Of a stretch of DNA of 47,107 nt, positions 1 through 11,822 are shown one piece after another. The stretch's first letter is position 1. The number at the start of each line of letters is the position of its first letter. Made by a program: the position numbers and the translations under genes. Source of the DNA: Zygnema cylindricum (Eukaryota > Streptophyta > Zygnematophyceae > Zygnematales > Zygnemataceae); the NCBI GenBank assembly GCA_037447655.1, contig JBBHKE010001598.1, forward strand, positions 1 to 47,107, read 5' to 3'. Below the pieces are notes generated by a model, which was given only the letters and a program-made list of their open reading frames with translations, did not search any database and had not been told where the DNA came from.

Positions 1-1328
1 CCTCCCCCTCCCCCTCATTATACCCCAAAAGTTGGGAGGAGGGAAGATTGGTTAAATTTGAAGAAAGCATGTGAGGAAGCTATAATTATTTCTACGCATC
101 ATGTGGCACATCATGCGTATTTTCAACATAACTCTTTGATTTGTTGCTTCTCAGAATTCGCAGGTCTGATTGATTGTAAGTGAACAATTTATGTTTGTGC
201 CTGGCATCCTATTACTGCCTTCTTTTGATTATATGAATGTCCTTATGATTGTTAACTTTTGAGGATATCTTAAAGTCGAACAAAAATTAGAAGCTTGTGG
301 TTTTTGCTTATTTTGTAACTGTTCGAGGTTTTCTTATTTCTGGTCTTTGTGTCCCTTTTGATGTAGTAACGTCGTGTTCTACAATGAGAAAGACCATTGA
401 CAAAGAAGAATAATGGAACACTTGATTCATTGGATATATTGTTTGATGTCTGGTTCTGTTGGTTGTCTCTCAGCTGTGTAGAATTTTGATACATCCCTGT
501 TTTCTCACTTTTCTTATTTATAGATTAGTAATTTGTACGTTCATTCCAGTTTTGAGCTTGGTTGGTCAACTGTAATTTTGGGGAAGATCAAACTGCGATG
601 GTTTTCTGGATGGGAGAAAAAAGCTTAGAATGCTTCATGCTTTGATAGGAAAGAGTTGGTTAAGCTCCTCCAAACCTCCTTGTTTACATATGGTTTGTCT
701 ATTGGTGGGTTCTATTTAGCTTGCAATTGGTTGTTCAAGGCAGTGAAGTCATAACGAATGAAGATGATGGTCAATAAGTCTTCTAACTCAATATCTGAAT
801 CGTTAGTTTAATAAAAAATCATCTCATTTTGGCGAGCTTGGATGATTATGGAGTCCATGTATTCCAAAATGACAGAGACTACTTTACTATACCCCCCCAT
901 CACTATGATAGTATTAACAATAAGACGGTCGTGGCGTTTTTTTGGCCGAAAATCATTAATTAGTGTTTTAGCACTATTTAAAGGAGTAGACTACAACCTG
1001 CCACATTTCCCTGCACTAAATCAGTATTCTATATTTTAATTTCGCATTTGCACTAATAATTATTTTCTAGTAGCGATGGCAGTCAGCTTGGCGTCAATTG
1101 CAAAATTGTGATTGATTTGTTCTTAGGAATAGACTTCACCTCTTCAGTGTGTCAATTGCCCTTGCATGACAACGAGTAATGCATTAAATGCTTTCAGAAG
1201 CATAGTACGCATAGGGTGTTTGTAAGCAATGTGATTTGGGACATGCTTGTAGGCATGCCTTTTCCCGCTCTTAGCTTAAAATCTTTTTGCCATGCTAACA
1301 ACCACACTATCAATGCTAATGTAGACTA
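1..1328. other. AT-rich 5' region, no gene recognised
   Basis: The first 17 bases are CCCCTC-type simple repeat. The rest has only short ORFs without recognisable motifs. The unseen first exon(s) of the downstream lumenal-protein gene, carrying the start codon and chloroplast transit peptide, may lie here or left of the window. A short ATG reading MAVSLASIAKL at 1076 looks like a transit-peptide start but meets a stop and has no convincing donor, so I did not call it. Confidence 0.5.
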
Positions 1329-1546
1329 CACTGTCTGTCATTATTAGCGTCAGTAAATTTTTTTGCCGCTTAAATCATCCCTTTTCTCCGTGCACACTTG
1401 TTGGATTATTAATCTGACGGTTGCGATGGAAACGGAAGGATCATACCTTCCGATTGGCTGTCTTCAAATGGAAATCTGACATGTGTGCACGGACAAAAGT
1501 TTATTAACGCGGCGAAAAACATTGACTCTAGTAACAATACCTGGTG
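1329..1546. mobile_element. 218-bp TA-flanked MITE (short family, copy 1)
   Basis: Imperfect terminal inverted repeats of about 60 bases face each other: the left end has CACTG, then ATTATTAGCGTCA, a TTTTTTGCCGC block and CTCCGTGCACAC; the right end has the reverse complements, ending TGGTG. TA flanks both sides (1327-1328 and 1547-1548), as expected for a Tc1/mariner-type target duplication. There is no coding capacity. The outer TIR (TACACC followed by TTATTAGCG) resembles that of the larger ~540-bp family in this window, so both may use the same transposase. A second copy is at 3235-3444. Confidence 0.75.
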
Positions 1547-1759
1547 TAGGTCTTTTAGCAGCTCCTCTCAGATGCTTTCAACTCAAGAGTTAGTATCTAT
1601 ATTTCGTAGAAAATGTAAAAATTGTTTTGGTTTCAGATTTAATTTGGCCTGCATTGTGTTGTTTCTTCGTACCCAGTCGTGCGGCGGTTCTTTATGGTTT
1701 TGGTCTTTGTTTTATAAACGCGGAAGGTGACACTGAGTGCTCAATCATCTGACTTGCAG

Positions 1760-4700
1760 ATAGATAGGCCATCATCTTCAACAGAGGGGAAGGAGCCAAA
1801 GCAAGGAAGCTGGAGCCGACGAATAGTTCTCGCAGCACTTAGTTTGGGAACCGCAGCACCGAGTTCTGCTCTTGCGGCCTCTTCTCAAGAGATTGGCTTT
1901 GGAACACAGTTCTTGCGGAGTATTGGAATTGGTGACCCTGATATTTACTATCCAGAGTGCGTTCACTGCAAAACCTCAAGCTCCAAAACAAAGCCAATGT
2001 AGCCTTATATGTGATGGGCATGACCCACCTGGTGCCTGCTGTCGAGTTTTGAAAGATGAAAACTTGGCTTGTACACTTTACAAAATACACCGATCTTTGT
2101 TAAAGGTGGCAACTTGAGTCTTCAGAAATCTACGCAGTTTTGCAGTGCTCTCATTAGACGGGTGTTCTGGAGGGCGCAGTCGTTAAACCTGCTCGAAATG
2201 CCACTCCATCCTTAGCCTGAATTGGGGTGAGTGAGAGGCAATTACTGTGAATGGGCAAGGCGAGAGAAACTTCTCCTGGAGAGTAGAATGTCCAGAGATG
2301 TCATTGGCGATTGTCAAACCTTTTGCCATATTAGTGGAGTGGTCCCTTTGATGAAACTTTGTTAGTCTGCTTTTTGGCACTGACTGCGATCTATTTGAGT
2401 GTCAAGTGCCTTCATCCGTAGTAGCAATACATGGCGTTGTGGTGCAGCTTTTTCGAGGGAACATGGAACTGTTTCTCGACCCTTGTTGCTGTGGAGACAC
2501 CACAGGTGAACTTCTGAGAGCCGCCCAGCTCTTGTAGCAATGCTCTGAAAATACTCAATGCACCTAGTCCGGTGAGTACTTCGCTACCATGGCATTGTGT
2601 TAACACTTCAACTTCAATATATGCCAATGAAGTGATTATGTGATTGGATGCAGGGGGCAGAGATGGCTGATGTTCGAAGTGTTGACTCGGCTCGCAAAAC
2701 GTTGGGCTTAACTGTACAATACAAGGCACGCTTTGTCCCTTACAAGGACCACATTATCGGTGACCGGTTGTTTACCACACGGGTACGGCGGCATACTGTG
2801 ACATGCTTGCATTATGGACTATTGTTGTTCATGCATATTGAAGACCATAGAAGATGCTTTAAATTCTTGCTTTATCGTCTATTGGCATGTTTTTATGGTT
2901 TTCAATAGTGAATATTAAGTTTAGTTCTGTATGCGTATCAATACTATGATGCTGTACATAATAGCCTCTTCCTGACATTGTTGTGTACTTCATGATATCA
3001 TGTATATTGGCCTTTGTATAATTTGCATGTACTTTAGCAATAATGAATGTCTGCATGACCATGTTTTCGAAGGTGACCTGTATGTATGACTCAGAGCAGC
3101 ACAGCATACTTTGTAGTGTCACGAAGAGACTTTTTGTGACTTTTAGTGTGTTGAGTCTGTGTGATGAACCTGATGGATCTCTATCTACCTCCTGTGCAAG
3201 TTCCAGAAGGAATATTTTGTTGTTGAATGAACTACACCATGTATTGTTATTAGCGTCAAATGTATTGTTATTAGCCACTTTGATCATCTTTTTTCCGTGC
3301 GCACCTGTCTGGTTTTTGCCGCCAATGGGAAGGAAAGACCCCTTAGCTTTCCTTCGCAACCGTGGATAAGAATTGGAGGAGTGTGCACAGAGAGAAGATG
3401 ATTGAAGTGGCGAAAAAAACATTGACTCTGATATCGAAACGCTGTATTTCATACACTTATAATGTAGCTTGATTAGACCTCTTGGCCTTCACACTAAAAA
3501 ACTAACTCTAGAACCGGACTGCTTGAAATATATGTGCTTTGCATGGGTGTATAATGGAAGGGTTCTGTGGATAGTATGAATCATGACATTGACTAAAAAA
3601 TGCTGGTATTGGGGGAAACTTGCAGTCCCTGGTGGAGTCAACTGTGGGACCTGACATCATCTCTATGGGAGAATGGGATCCAGGCAGGCCCAATCGCCTA
3701 AGCCTCACACTTAAGGGTGGTCTGAAGGTGCTTATCCATCTCTCATGTGTTTTTGTGTTTCAAAGTGTATATACATTTCAACCTCTCTTTGAGAAGTGTG
3801 CACCTAAACTATGTTGTGTTGATTAACATACCCCTTACTGCAGTTTTACCTTTCATCGTTTTCCAATGTATGATTATAGAGTAATGTGTACTGTTGTGGG
3901 ACACAACACCTTCAGCAAGGCAAACTACAAGTGAGGAAAGGATGGCCATTTATAAAACAGAATGAATACTAATGTTCATGAAATCAAATCAATTGTAATG
4001 TATTACTGTTATGCTGATTTACCGCCGACAACCGTGATTGTCGGCTGATCATTTATTTGCATGTTAGAAAAAAAAAATGCATTATAAATCTATTTGCTGA
4101 AGGAATTTTATGCCATTAGAATGGCCTATCAAAGACAAGGGCATCGATTCTTTGTTTTAGGCAATTTGTTTTCTTGATTTTGTAGAAAAAATGCCTGTAA
4201 TGCGGAGTGAATGTTATACATCGTGTGATCACAGCTTTGTCAAAACATTCGATAAAGATAGGTCCTTGTTTTTGCAAAGATGATGATACTTGTGGCAACT
4301 GTAGTCAACGGCAAGAATATCAAAGAATTAGATTCTTACAGGTGTTACTTGGCAATGCTAGTGCAGGTCATGAGGTCCCATTTTTCTGTATTTAATGTAG
4401 AGAAAGTGCAGGCCATTGGATGTACCTGTTGCAATGCAAACTATTTGTCGATATTTTTACTCTTTCAGGTTTGACGAGGAAAACTAAATTAGTTGTTTTG
4501 ATAAAGCATTCCGATCCTCAAATTATTTTTGTTATACTTTAGCGCCTCATTACGATCATTGTCTTGACATCCAGGTAGAGAATTTGGTCACAAAACGATC
4601 ATCCGACATCTCTGGCTCGGGACAATTTGACACCTCCGAATATTCTAAGCAGGTGTGTCGTTGTACTTTTGGTCTCAGAGCTCTTTCAGTTGCTTGATTT

Positions 4701-6683
4701 TATGGCTATGTATTGTCGGTGAATTTATGACTAAAAACAGCAGTTACAGCAGCCAGTCGGTGCCAAGTATTATGATTTGTTGTGTATTGGCTACTGAAAA
4801 AGCTGGGTTTGTCTTTCAATGGCTGAAGATTGAAATGCAACTGATCAGTCTCTAATAGTTTTCTGATTTTTTTGTGATCTTATGAACAACTTGGTTATAT
4901 GTACAATTCAAAACCCGTGGGTTTCTTTCAGCATGTTCCTTGAAATGTGACAGCCAACCTTATTTTGCAGGTTTTTGACAATGCTCGACAAGTGAATGGA
5001 CCTCCTTCTGTGAAGGTTGGCTTTCTGAACTGAATTGCCAGTGTGTGGGTGCTTGTGATGATTTATGGCACGTCTGGTCCAGGGCTTGTAGCTTAGAGAT
5101 ACACCGTAGTATCCACCCTGTTTAACTCAGCGGCAGTTCAAAAATTATTAAATCTTATTCTATAAATCGACTTTTTAATGACAGAGTTACCTGGTCCCAT
5201 GCAGTTTAACGTTGAATATAACCTTACCATACTTTATTATGCTGTCACTATTAACGCAGAGGTACTGGGATCTGTTCCTTCTAACGCTGATAAGGATGTC
5301 AAATATTGGAATATTTAGAAGAAAAAGTGATGGAGCATATTTCATGTTTCCTCACCATATGATGGTATTTCTTGGCTTATATGACATTTTTTTATCCATC
5401 CTGGAAGTGGGATTCGAGAAAACTTTTAGTAATTGGACCTATGTTTTTTTAGTTAGGGCTAGACTCTACTGGACTTCGTACATTGTATCATGACAATGAA
5501 GGGAGAGGGAAGGGTAGCAGGTTTGTGTACTGCATTCTTTGCGTCTCATATGTTTTACCCCCTCTCCCCCTCCCTCACCCTCTCCCTCTCCCTCACCCTC
5601 ACCCTTTCCCCTCCCTCTCCCTCTCCCTCTCCCTCTCCCTCTCCCTCTCCCTCTCCCTCTCCCTCTCCCTCTCCCTCTCCCTCTCCTCTCCCTCTCCTCT
5701 CCGTCTCCCCCTCCCCCACCTCCTCCCTCCCCCTCCTCTCCCTCCTCCTCTCCCTCCCTTTCCCTCTTCCCTCTCTCTTTCTCTTTCCCTCTCTCTTTCC
5801 CTCTCCCTTTTTCTTTCCCTCTCTCTCTCCCTCTCTCTCTCCCCCCCCTCCCCCTCCCCCTTCCCCCCCTCCCTCCCACTCCCTCCCCCCCTCCCTTTCC
5901 CTCTTCCTCTCCCTCTCCCTCTCCCGCTCCCTTTCCTGATTTGACTTGATTTTTGTTTGAAGCAAACAGTGAACGTGTAGTACGGCTCAGCACACACAAG
6001 TGATGCGGTGTGGGTGGACAGGCGAGCAGGAACACAACACGGTACCGGTGGGAAGCTGGATCTGGTCAAGTCGATGAAATAGAGGTAACGTAAATCTTTT
6101 CTATTTGCCATATCCATGTGGCTATGATGGCTGCGTACATGTGCAACTTAACCGACTTCAAGGTGATTTGTTGTTAGTAGTAGTTACGCATTGTAATTAG
6201 TATTTTCTCTGTATTTCTGTGCAACACTGGCCATTGCTGTAAGTGTTAAACATGTTTTGGGCAATATAATAACGTTGTTAACTTAATTATCAACCATTCG
6301 ATTTTCTTTTCCAGTGACGCAATCAAAGATACCTTTCGATTGGTCCACTATAAGACACAATCTGGCGGTTGAAAATAAAGTTAAGACGTTTTTCTGCTCG
6401 AAAACTGTTGAACATGCATGGCAATGGGCAGTGTAGTTGTATAATTTTTTGAAGGAACTCAGTATTTTTTTGACTGTTTTAGTGGTTCAGGAGTTGATTG
6501 TTGTCCTGATCTTTCATGCAGGCTTTTCAAAGGATATCAATGTTTCCTCTGGTGGGAGGTGCCGCGGGCAATCAAGCCGGAGAGCTGAGCCTAATGGACG
6601 TTGTCAATTTAAATATGGGAGACAAGCCCACTACAGTGTACAAGTACATAGTCCGATTCACTCGAGATACTGGGGCTTCGTAA
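1760..6683 (+). CDS. Chloroplast thylakoid-lumen type protein, probably DUF6816 family (5' end not resolved)
   Basis: Seven exons splice in phase: 1760-1956, 2448-2505, 2654-2782, 3626-3727, 4575-4652, 4971-5015 and 6522-6683 (TAA). They give 256 residues; all six introns are GT-AG. The N-terminal part has a twin-arginine motif (SRR) followed by a hydrophobic stretch and ALA-A, a typical Tat-dependent lumen-targeting signal, so the mature protein should be exported into the thylakoid lumen. Later blocks are GTWNCFSTLVAVETP, VQYKARFVPYKD, DRLF, GEWDPGRPNRLSLTLKGG, VTKRSS, FDTSEYSKQ and the C-terminal TTVYKYIVRFTR. This order matches, from memory, an uncharacterised cyanobacterial/plastid family (DUF6816). 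The family name is less sure than the exon structure. Exon 1 may begin at 1727 (after AG at 1725-1726) instead of 1760. The start codon and transit peptide were not found. The last intron (5016-6521) is unusually long and holds a large pyrimidine tract. Confidence 0.8.
3235..3444. mobile_element. 210-bp TA-flanked MITE (short family, copy 2) in intron 3
   Basis: Second member of the family seen at 1329-1546. The left end is CACCATG, then TTGTTATTAGCGTCA; inner blocks TTTTTTCCGTGCGCACC and GTGTGCACAGAGAGAAGATGA mirror each other, and the right end carries GTGGCGAAAAAAACATTGACTC. TA flanks both ends (3233-3234, 3445-3446). The outermost right end has decayed more than the left. It lies within the 2783-3625 intron of the lumenal-protein gene, outside the splice signals. 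Confidence 0.7.
5016..6521 (+). other. Long last intron of the lumenal-protein gene
   Basis: A 1.5-kb GT-AG intron between the 45-nt exon 4971-5015 and the terminal exon at 6522. It contains the pyrimidine tract listed separately. No other gene or element with clear ends was seen; ORFs here are repeat translations. Confidence 0.75.
5541..5935. repeat. ~395-bp (CCCTCT)n-type polypyrimidine tract
   Basis: Almost uninterrupted C/T on the + strand, mainly CCCTCT units with CCCCTCC and CTTTCCCT variants. All long ORFs over it on both strands are repeat translations (Leu/Ser/Pro or Gly/Glu/Arg) and are not genes. Such a homopurine-homopyrimidine run can form triplex or i-motif structures; that is general knowledge, not shown here. 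Confidence 0.95.
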
Positions 6684-7600
6684 AGGCCCAACTGGAACCA
6701 TTTTTTGGGCAGCTTTTCTTTTCAAGTGCTCCAAGCCAAGGAAATGTTAGTTTTTTTGTTTTGTGAGGAAATAGTCAACAAACTGATAACAGTGGCCTTT
6801 TCCGAATGGGGGGTCCATCAATGTGGTTGTCGTTAGTAGTGGTGTTATTACTGGCAATCACATACAATTTTGCTTCTCTGGTAGTTCGGCCAAGTCTATC
6901 CAGACTGATCTAATTCATTTCTTTTCTGGTCATTGTGAGGTCAATGCTTTCATGACCATTCCTTGTATTGTTGTTGTAGAATCGGAGCCTCTTTTTGTAT
7001 TTTTTCATTGTACCACTGTGTGATGGTGTGAATCTTGCCTGCCATGTTGCATAGTTCACTGCTCATTGTCATTTTGTAAACTGTCTCTCCCTCCTCTCTC
7101 CCTCACTCCCTCCCCTTTAATGCTTACCACCCTGCCTTCAATTGCTTACGAACTTATGTGTGTCTCATACTTGGTCTTTCCTGGTAGTTCAACTATTTCT
7201 ACTCTATGTACACTGTAACACTAGTTGAGGGACAAATTGGATTAGAGTACTTTTAAATTTCTCCTTTTGTCCTAGTTTTTCACTCAATTACTTTTGAAAG
7301 CTTACAAATCAACAAATCTCGAAGGAATTCTCTCTCTCCCTCTCACTCTTTCTCGTAAAGAATCAACCGTAGTCATTATGTGTGGTGTACACTAACTGGG
7401 CTTGTCACTCAAGGATTGAATTTATTTGTTCTTATTTGAATTTCACCTGGGTGGTTGAATATTTATTGCACATACCTAACTGGAATCTGACAAGCAAGGA
7501 AGAATCTCTTACTGGTATGCAAAATATGTCGTTGTAAAAGATGTAACTGATGATTCTTTGCACAGCTATCATGTTTTCTGTATTTTCCCTTATTTGATAT
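6684..7600. other. 3' flank of the lumenal-protein gene
   Basis: Probably 3' UTR and intergenic DNA: T-rich, with TTTGTAA-like sites around 7070-7080 and short CT-rich runs near 7081-7115 and 7329-7350. No ORF with recognisable content. Confidence 0.5.
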
Positions 7601-7795
7601 TTTATAGCGTTGTGTATCGGCTAAAAACTTATCGCGATAAAACTGATGCCGATAGTTTTCGGTTATCGAACGGTGAGGGGTCCCTATACATCACTCCGAG
7701 ACCAACAAATTCCTTATCGGCGATAAATGATAAAAAATATAGTACGCTATATAATAGTACTTTATAATATGCTGTATTATATTTTTCACTGTAAA

Positions 7796-9044
7796 TTGCG
7801 TGGCATGCAACGTATGACAATTTGTTCCGTACGCTGTACAACGGAAGAACGTCGGTTCAGTACAACGGAGTAACAGATTTACAGTGGAAGCCGAGCAATT
7901 ATCGCGGATAGTTATTGAACCGGTGTTATCGCGATGAAAAACCAATTATAGCGGTTTTTTATCTCGATAACACCGGTACCGATTTATGGTGCCAATAAAT
8001 CGATTATTTGTAGGCTAAAAAAAGGGACATACCGGTTATCTGAATGGCTATTGATACACAACACATGTATTTTATTTGTACACTCTTACGAGTCAATCAG
8101 AAATGTAATGCTAATCAGTTTGGTCTATACAGTGTGCAAAAAAGTGTCCGATCACTTACGTTCATTTGGAGTCACCAAGTATTCTTCAAGTATTCCAAAC
8201 TGTATGCTTCAATATCGCCATGTTTTAAGCCATGTTTTAGCCGTCCGGGGGCTTGTAGCCTACTCAATTCCATAAATGACGATACTCATGCCATTGTTGT
8301 GAAAGAAATTTCAGAAATTCTAAATGAGAACTTGGACATATTCCCCAAAGTTATAGTCACCAGGTTTTAGCTTCTCATGGAATCCATATCACAGAAGATG
8401 GACATGCATGTCAGCGTACTGATGCAGCCTGAATGTTCCTGCAAGAGTGAGTTGTACATGGAACAATTTCAGGATACACCCTAAAAGTCCATTGTTTTTG
8501 TCAATAGCTATACATCGGCAAAATAAGATTCTTATGTGCTATAATTTGCTCAAAGAATGAGCTACATTTGCATTTTTTAGAGATTAAAAAAAAAAACGCT
8601 TGAGACAATCAAAGTCGTTTATCTTCATAATCACTTATTTGATTTGTATTTCCTACTAATGGAGAGGTGATCTGAGACTTTCCTTGCAGTGGCAATGTCT
8701 CAACATAAGAAAACTCCAACTTCACTATCTAAATAATCGTTGGCATCAATGCGAAATTATGAAGTACACCTCTGATTTAATGTAGGGGGGCCATGCATAC
8801 TGTAGGCCACTCTCCCTTTAAGTGTCAGATTTTTCACCAAAAACAGTCGTAACCAAATTAATGCTATTAACTCTGTTATTAGCAAATACTCAGTGATGAA
8901 CGCCAACAGATTTTCTATGTGCTTGTTATGAGCACCATCATCATTCCACGTTGGCAAGTCAGCACACCGCCATACTTCAGCAAACCCGAAATTGACAACG
9001 CCTTCCATTGTATCTGCCTTCGCGTCAGCCGACTACCAAAGCCT
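7796..9044. repeat. Dispersed ~1.2-kb repeat, copy 1
   Basis: Collinear with 13866-15914. Shared landmarks in order: GCGTGGCATGCAAC, GAAGAACGTCGGTTCA, TTGATACACAACAC, ATTCTAAATGAGAACTTG, GAAGATGGACATGCATGTC, CGCTTGAGACAATCAAAGT, TACTAATGGAGAGGTG, and a near-identical final ~172 bases ending at ACTACCAAAGCCT. It holds a 25-bp-arm hairpin at 7919-7977 that has decayed in copy 2. A TA-family MITE begins exactly where the shared part ends. No convincing protein is encoded, so the nature of the repeat (segmental duplication or unknown transposon) is open. Confidence 0.8.
7919..7977. repeat. Hairpin with 25-bp arms
   Basis: ACCGGTGTTATCG at 7919 pairs with CGATAACACCGGT at 7965-7977. The pairing continues inward through GATGAAAAACC and GGTTTTTTATC with few mismatches, leaving an AATTATAGC-type loop. 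Confidence 0.75.
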
Positions 9045-9593
9045 CAATCACTATTAGCGTAGTGTACGCTAATTCCGTCCCGTTTTTTTTTCTTTTAATT
9101 CTCCATTAGCGTAGCTTATTCTTTTTTTTTTCTGTACGCCATTTAGGGTTTTTTTCCAGGTACCGTACAAAACGAAGTACGTCATTGTTTAAATAGTGTG
9201 ATGTATAGACAGAACCGTACAACATCTGACCTTTTAAGTGAAATAGTACAATTCATTATGTTTAGTAGCCGCGGACGCATGAGAATATGAGCTCTAAAAA
9301 GGAGATGAAATCGGGCTGTCAAATATTACGTTCGCACATATTCGTCCAACAACTACGTTTCGTCTGTGTGAACGTACGATTTGTGTACGATATGTCAGAT
9401 TTTGTACAAGTACCTCTATTAGTGTAAGCATGTTTGCGACCAGCATGTATTATTTTCAAAGACCCAAATTAGAATTATTAAACAATTAGAATGTATGTTT
9501 TTTTTCAAAATTTTCAAATTCTTAATTAGCGTACACCGCTGTATTTATTCTTAAACGCTAAAAAAACTTCTACGCTAATGGCGATTGACAGTG
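9044..9593. mobile_element. TA-family MITE, copy A (~550 bp)
   Basis: Non-autonomous element with a TTATTAGCG-type TIR. The left terminus is worn (AATCACTATTAGCG instead of AATCGTTATTAGCG); the right terminus GCGATTGACAGTG is followed by TA. Family internal landmarks are present: TCCGTCCCG near the left end, ACCGTACA, CCGCGGACGCATGAGAAT, and a TACGA...GTCAGATTTTGTAC block. It is closest to copy K (41531-42075). It abuts the end of dispersed-repeat copy 1. Confidence 0.8.
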
Positions 9594-9880
9594 TAGCACA
9601 ACATGACGTTGCCGTGCGTCCGCGGTACGGACATGATAAACTGGACAGGGTACATGCCAGTGTAACGGGCGTTGATTTACTAGTAGGAACAAAAAGAAGT
9701 AGCATTGCTAAAACTGAAAAACCACATAACAAGGGAATAAACAAAAGGGAAAATCAAGGCAAAAACTACGAAAATACAAAAGGATGGAAGGGACGTCAAA
9801 AACACCGAAAAAAGCAAAACCCAACGAACAAAACATCAAAGGAAAAAACTAACACGTAGCAAAAAAACCCCAACATAACA
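9594..9880. other. Short spacer with a lysine-rich ORF
   Basis: An ORF at 9578-9859 (93 codons) runs from the MITE end into A-rich DNA and becomes Lys/Asn/Thr-rich. No domain is recognisable, and composition alone explains it. Confidence 0.4.
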
Positions 9881-11040
9881 AAAAATTTACGGAAAGCAAA
9901 GCAGGCTCTCGAACAGTGGAATAAGAAATTAGATGAGTTTCTCAACAGTCTGGGATATATCCAGATCAGCTATAACCATTCTATCTAAATATTTGAAGAT
10001 GAGAATGGTGTCATTTTTATTGCGATATATTTGGATGATCTACTTGTGTTAACTAAGTCTTTGGAAAAGGTCAATAAGTTAAAGAAAGATCTTAGAAGCA
10101 TATTTGATATGAAGGATTTAGGGGAGGCAGGATATATTTTGGGGATCCAAATGGAGAGGGATAGGGGGAAAAGGATTATCACACTTACTCAAAAAGAAGC
10201 AATAGGTAATATGCTTGAGAAATTCCAGATGGAAAAGGCAAACAGTTATACCACTCCCATGGACTTGAAGAAAGTAAGTGATAGGAGTGTACAAGGAGTG
10301 ATAATTCTAGATGATCAGATGAGTCTAGAGGAGAAAGAGTTTATAAAGTCTAATCCTTAAAAAAAGGTCGTAGGAAGTTTGATCTACTTTATGAACTCTA
10401 AAAGGACGTACATAGCGGCAGCAGTAGGAGTCCTCAGTGTGAGTCTTAACGATCCTAGGAAGAGAGATTAGGAGGTAGCCAAGAGAGTCATGAGATATAT
10501 CTGGTAGGAACCTAAGAGTTATGGTTGCATTTGGGGGGGAGCACATTGATATCAGTACTTGGAGTGATTCCAGTTATGAGGATGCACCTATGAGAAGATG
10601 TACTTCTGGGTATGTGTTGTACGTGGGGGAAGGTGCTTGTTGTTTGAGCAGCAAGCAACAAAAGGTGGTTGCTCAGTCTACTATGGAGGCTGAGTACATG
10701 GCCTCTTGTTCTGTTATGAAAGAGTTGATCTGGGTTAAGTCCTTGTTGGAAGAACTGGGGTATATGAACGATGGAGTGCATGAAGTGTTTTGTGATAATC
10801 AAGCTGCTATTGGAATAGCAACTAATCCAAAACATCAATTTAAGGCTAAACATATAGACATAAGATTGAGTTTTGTGAGAGAAAAAGTTGAGAATAAGAT
10901 TGTGATTCTTGTACATAGATCTGATGTGGAAATGGTGGCTGATATGATGACAAAACCATTGCCTTCTCCTAAGTTAAAATATTGCAAAGTAAAATGTGGA
11001 CTAAAAGTGAAAATAAAGTTAGACTACAAAATAAGGGGAG
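9880..11040 (+). mobile_element. 5'-truncated Ty1/Copia polyprotein fragment (RT and RNase H)
   Basis: The decayed reading frame starts around LRKAKQALEQWNKKLDEF, continues to the catalytic block IAIYLDDLLVL (the YVDD-type site) and LGIQMERD, then KVVGSLIYFM. The RNase H/C-terminal part has STWSDSSYEDAP, QSTMEAEYMA, FCDNQAAIGIATNP, KAKHIDIRLSFVREKVE and VADMMTKPLP. Gag, integrase and the 5' LTR are absent. It is interrupted by a TAA near 9987, a TAA near 10358, a TAG near 10468 (where the family usually has Trp) and frame changes, so it is dead. Immediately downstream are a polypurine tract and an LTR start. Confidence 0.9.
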
Positions 11041-11400
11041 TGTTGAAAATACTAGATTTATACGATATTTTCTGCAATTCTGTGTCCTCCATTTGACTAC
11101 AGAATTTAGAAAGTGTAAACGGAGAAAATAGTAACCCACAACACACTATAATGCACAGCGGAAAGACTCCAAGGATCTCCACGTAGCAACAGCAAGAGCA
11201 CACAGTACTCACAGATAAAGAACAAGCTTTATTAATCAGAAGAAAGATTACAAGTTGAAAGCTTGCTGCGACGGTCTACTCAAAAGTCTACCTCTTGACT
11301 AGGTCTACTTTACTATTTAAACTATCCATCCGCTAGTCAACCCAGTACTAAGGCAGCACAGATACAAGGTCGTCTTACAAGTTAGCGCACAAGAATACCA
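11031..11400 (+). mobile_element. Polypurine tract and 3' LTR start of the Copia element
   Basis: ATAAGGGGAG (11031-11040) is a canonical polypurine tract directly followed by TGTTGAAAAT, the usual Copia LTR start. The LTR right end is not certain; a CA before the DUF659 fragment near 11400 is plausible, and no second LTR is available for comparison. The tail includes an AAGCTTTATTAAT stretch that could serve 3' processing. Confidence 0.6.
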
Positions 11401-11822
11401 TGAGAAATCGCCTTCTGTCTGCGATGAAAGCAAAGATCATTAACAATTTGGCAAGCTACACGGAGACCATAAAAATCACCGCTGCCTCCATCACATCAGA
11501 CGGTTAGACGGTCGTTGATGATACGCCTCTCTTAAACATTCTAGCGGTCACCCCCAAAGGTGACATGTTTCTCAAGACGGAAGACACTCGAGGGAAAATC
11601 AAAGATGCTCAATATGTTTGTAAGGTGTTAGAGAAAAGAGTTCTTGCGTTGGGGGTCGAGCATGTGGTACAAGTTGTGACAGATTCTGCTTGTGTTAACA
11701 AGGTTCCAACCTCGATGCTCGTGGGAAATTATCCTTCTATCACGTGGAAGCCATGCGCAGCCCACGTATTGGATCTAATGTTGGAGGATTCGATCCATAA
11801 CGGCAATAGACGATCGAAGTAA
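11399..11822 (+). pseudogene. hAT transposase fragment (DUF659 domain)
   Basis: Read from 11399, the frame gives MRNRLLSAMKAKIINNL, then ITSDG followed by an in-frame TAG where the family has Trp, then LLNILAVTPKGDMFLKTED, KIKDAQYV, VVQVVTDSACVNK, and ITWKPCAAHVLDLMLED. These are diagnostic of DUF659-containing hAT transposases of plants. Only the central DUF659 region remains; the BED finger and the C-terminal dimerisation domain are missing. It ends where the antisense non-LTR element begins. Confidence 0.85.

Noticed and set aside
880-1075. Possible degenerate MITE in the 5' region
   Set aside because: The candidate ends (TATACCCCCCCATC and TAGCGATGGCAG) do not align as inverted repeats beyond a few bases.
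1485-1730. 81-codon + ORF before the first recognised exon
   Set aside because: It starts inside a MITE end and has no transit-peptide or family features; it ends by TGA in a different frame from the gene.
2859-3452. 197-codon minus ORF
   Set aside because: It lies across an intron and a MITE, antisense to the lumenal-protein gene, with no domain features.
4207-4474. Extra exon between exons 3626-3727 and 4575-4652 of the lumenal-protein gene
   Set aside because: The flanking exons join in phase and give a continuous conserved-looking peptide (LKGGLK then VENLVTKRS); the ORFs here add nothing recognisable.
5466-6117. Several 130-190-codon ORFs on both strands over the pyrimidine tract
   Set aside because: They are translations of CCCTCT/AGAGGG repeats in all frames (Leu-Ser-Pro or Gly-Glu-Arg strings) with no other content.
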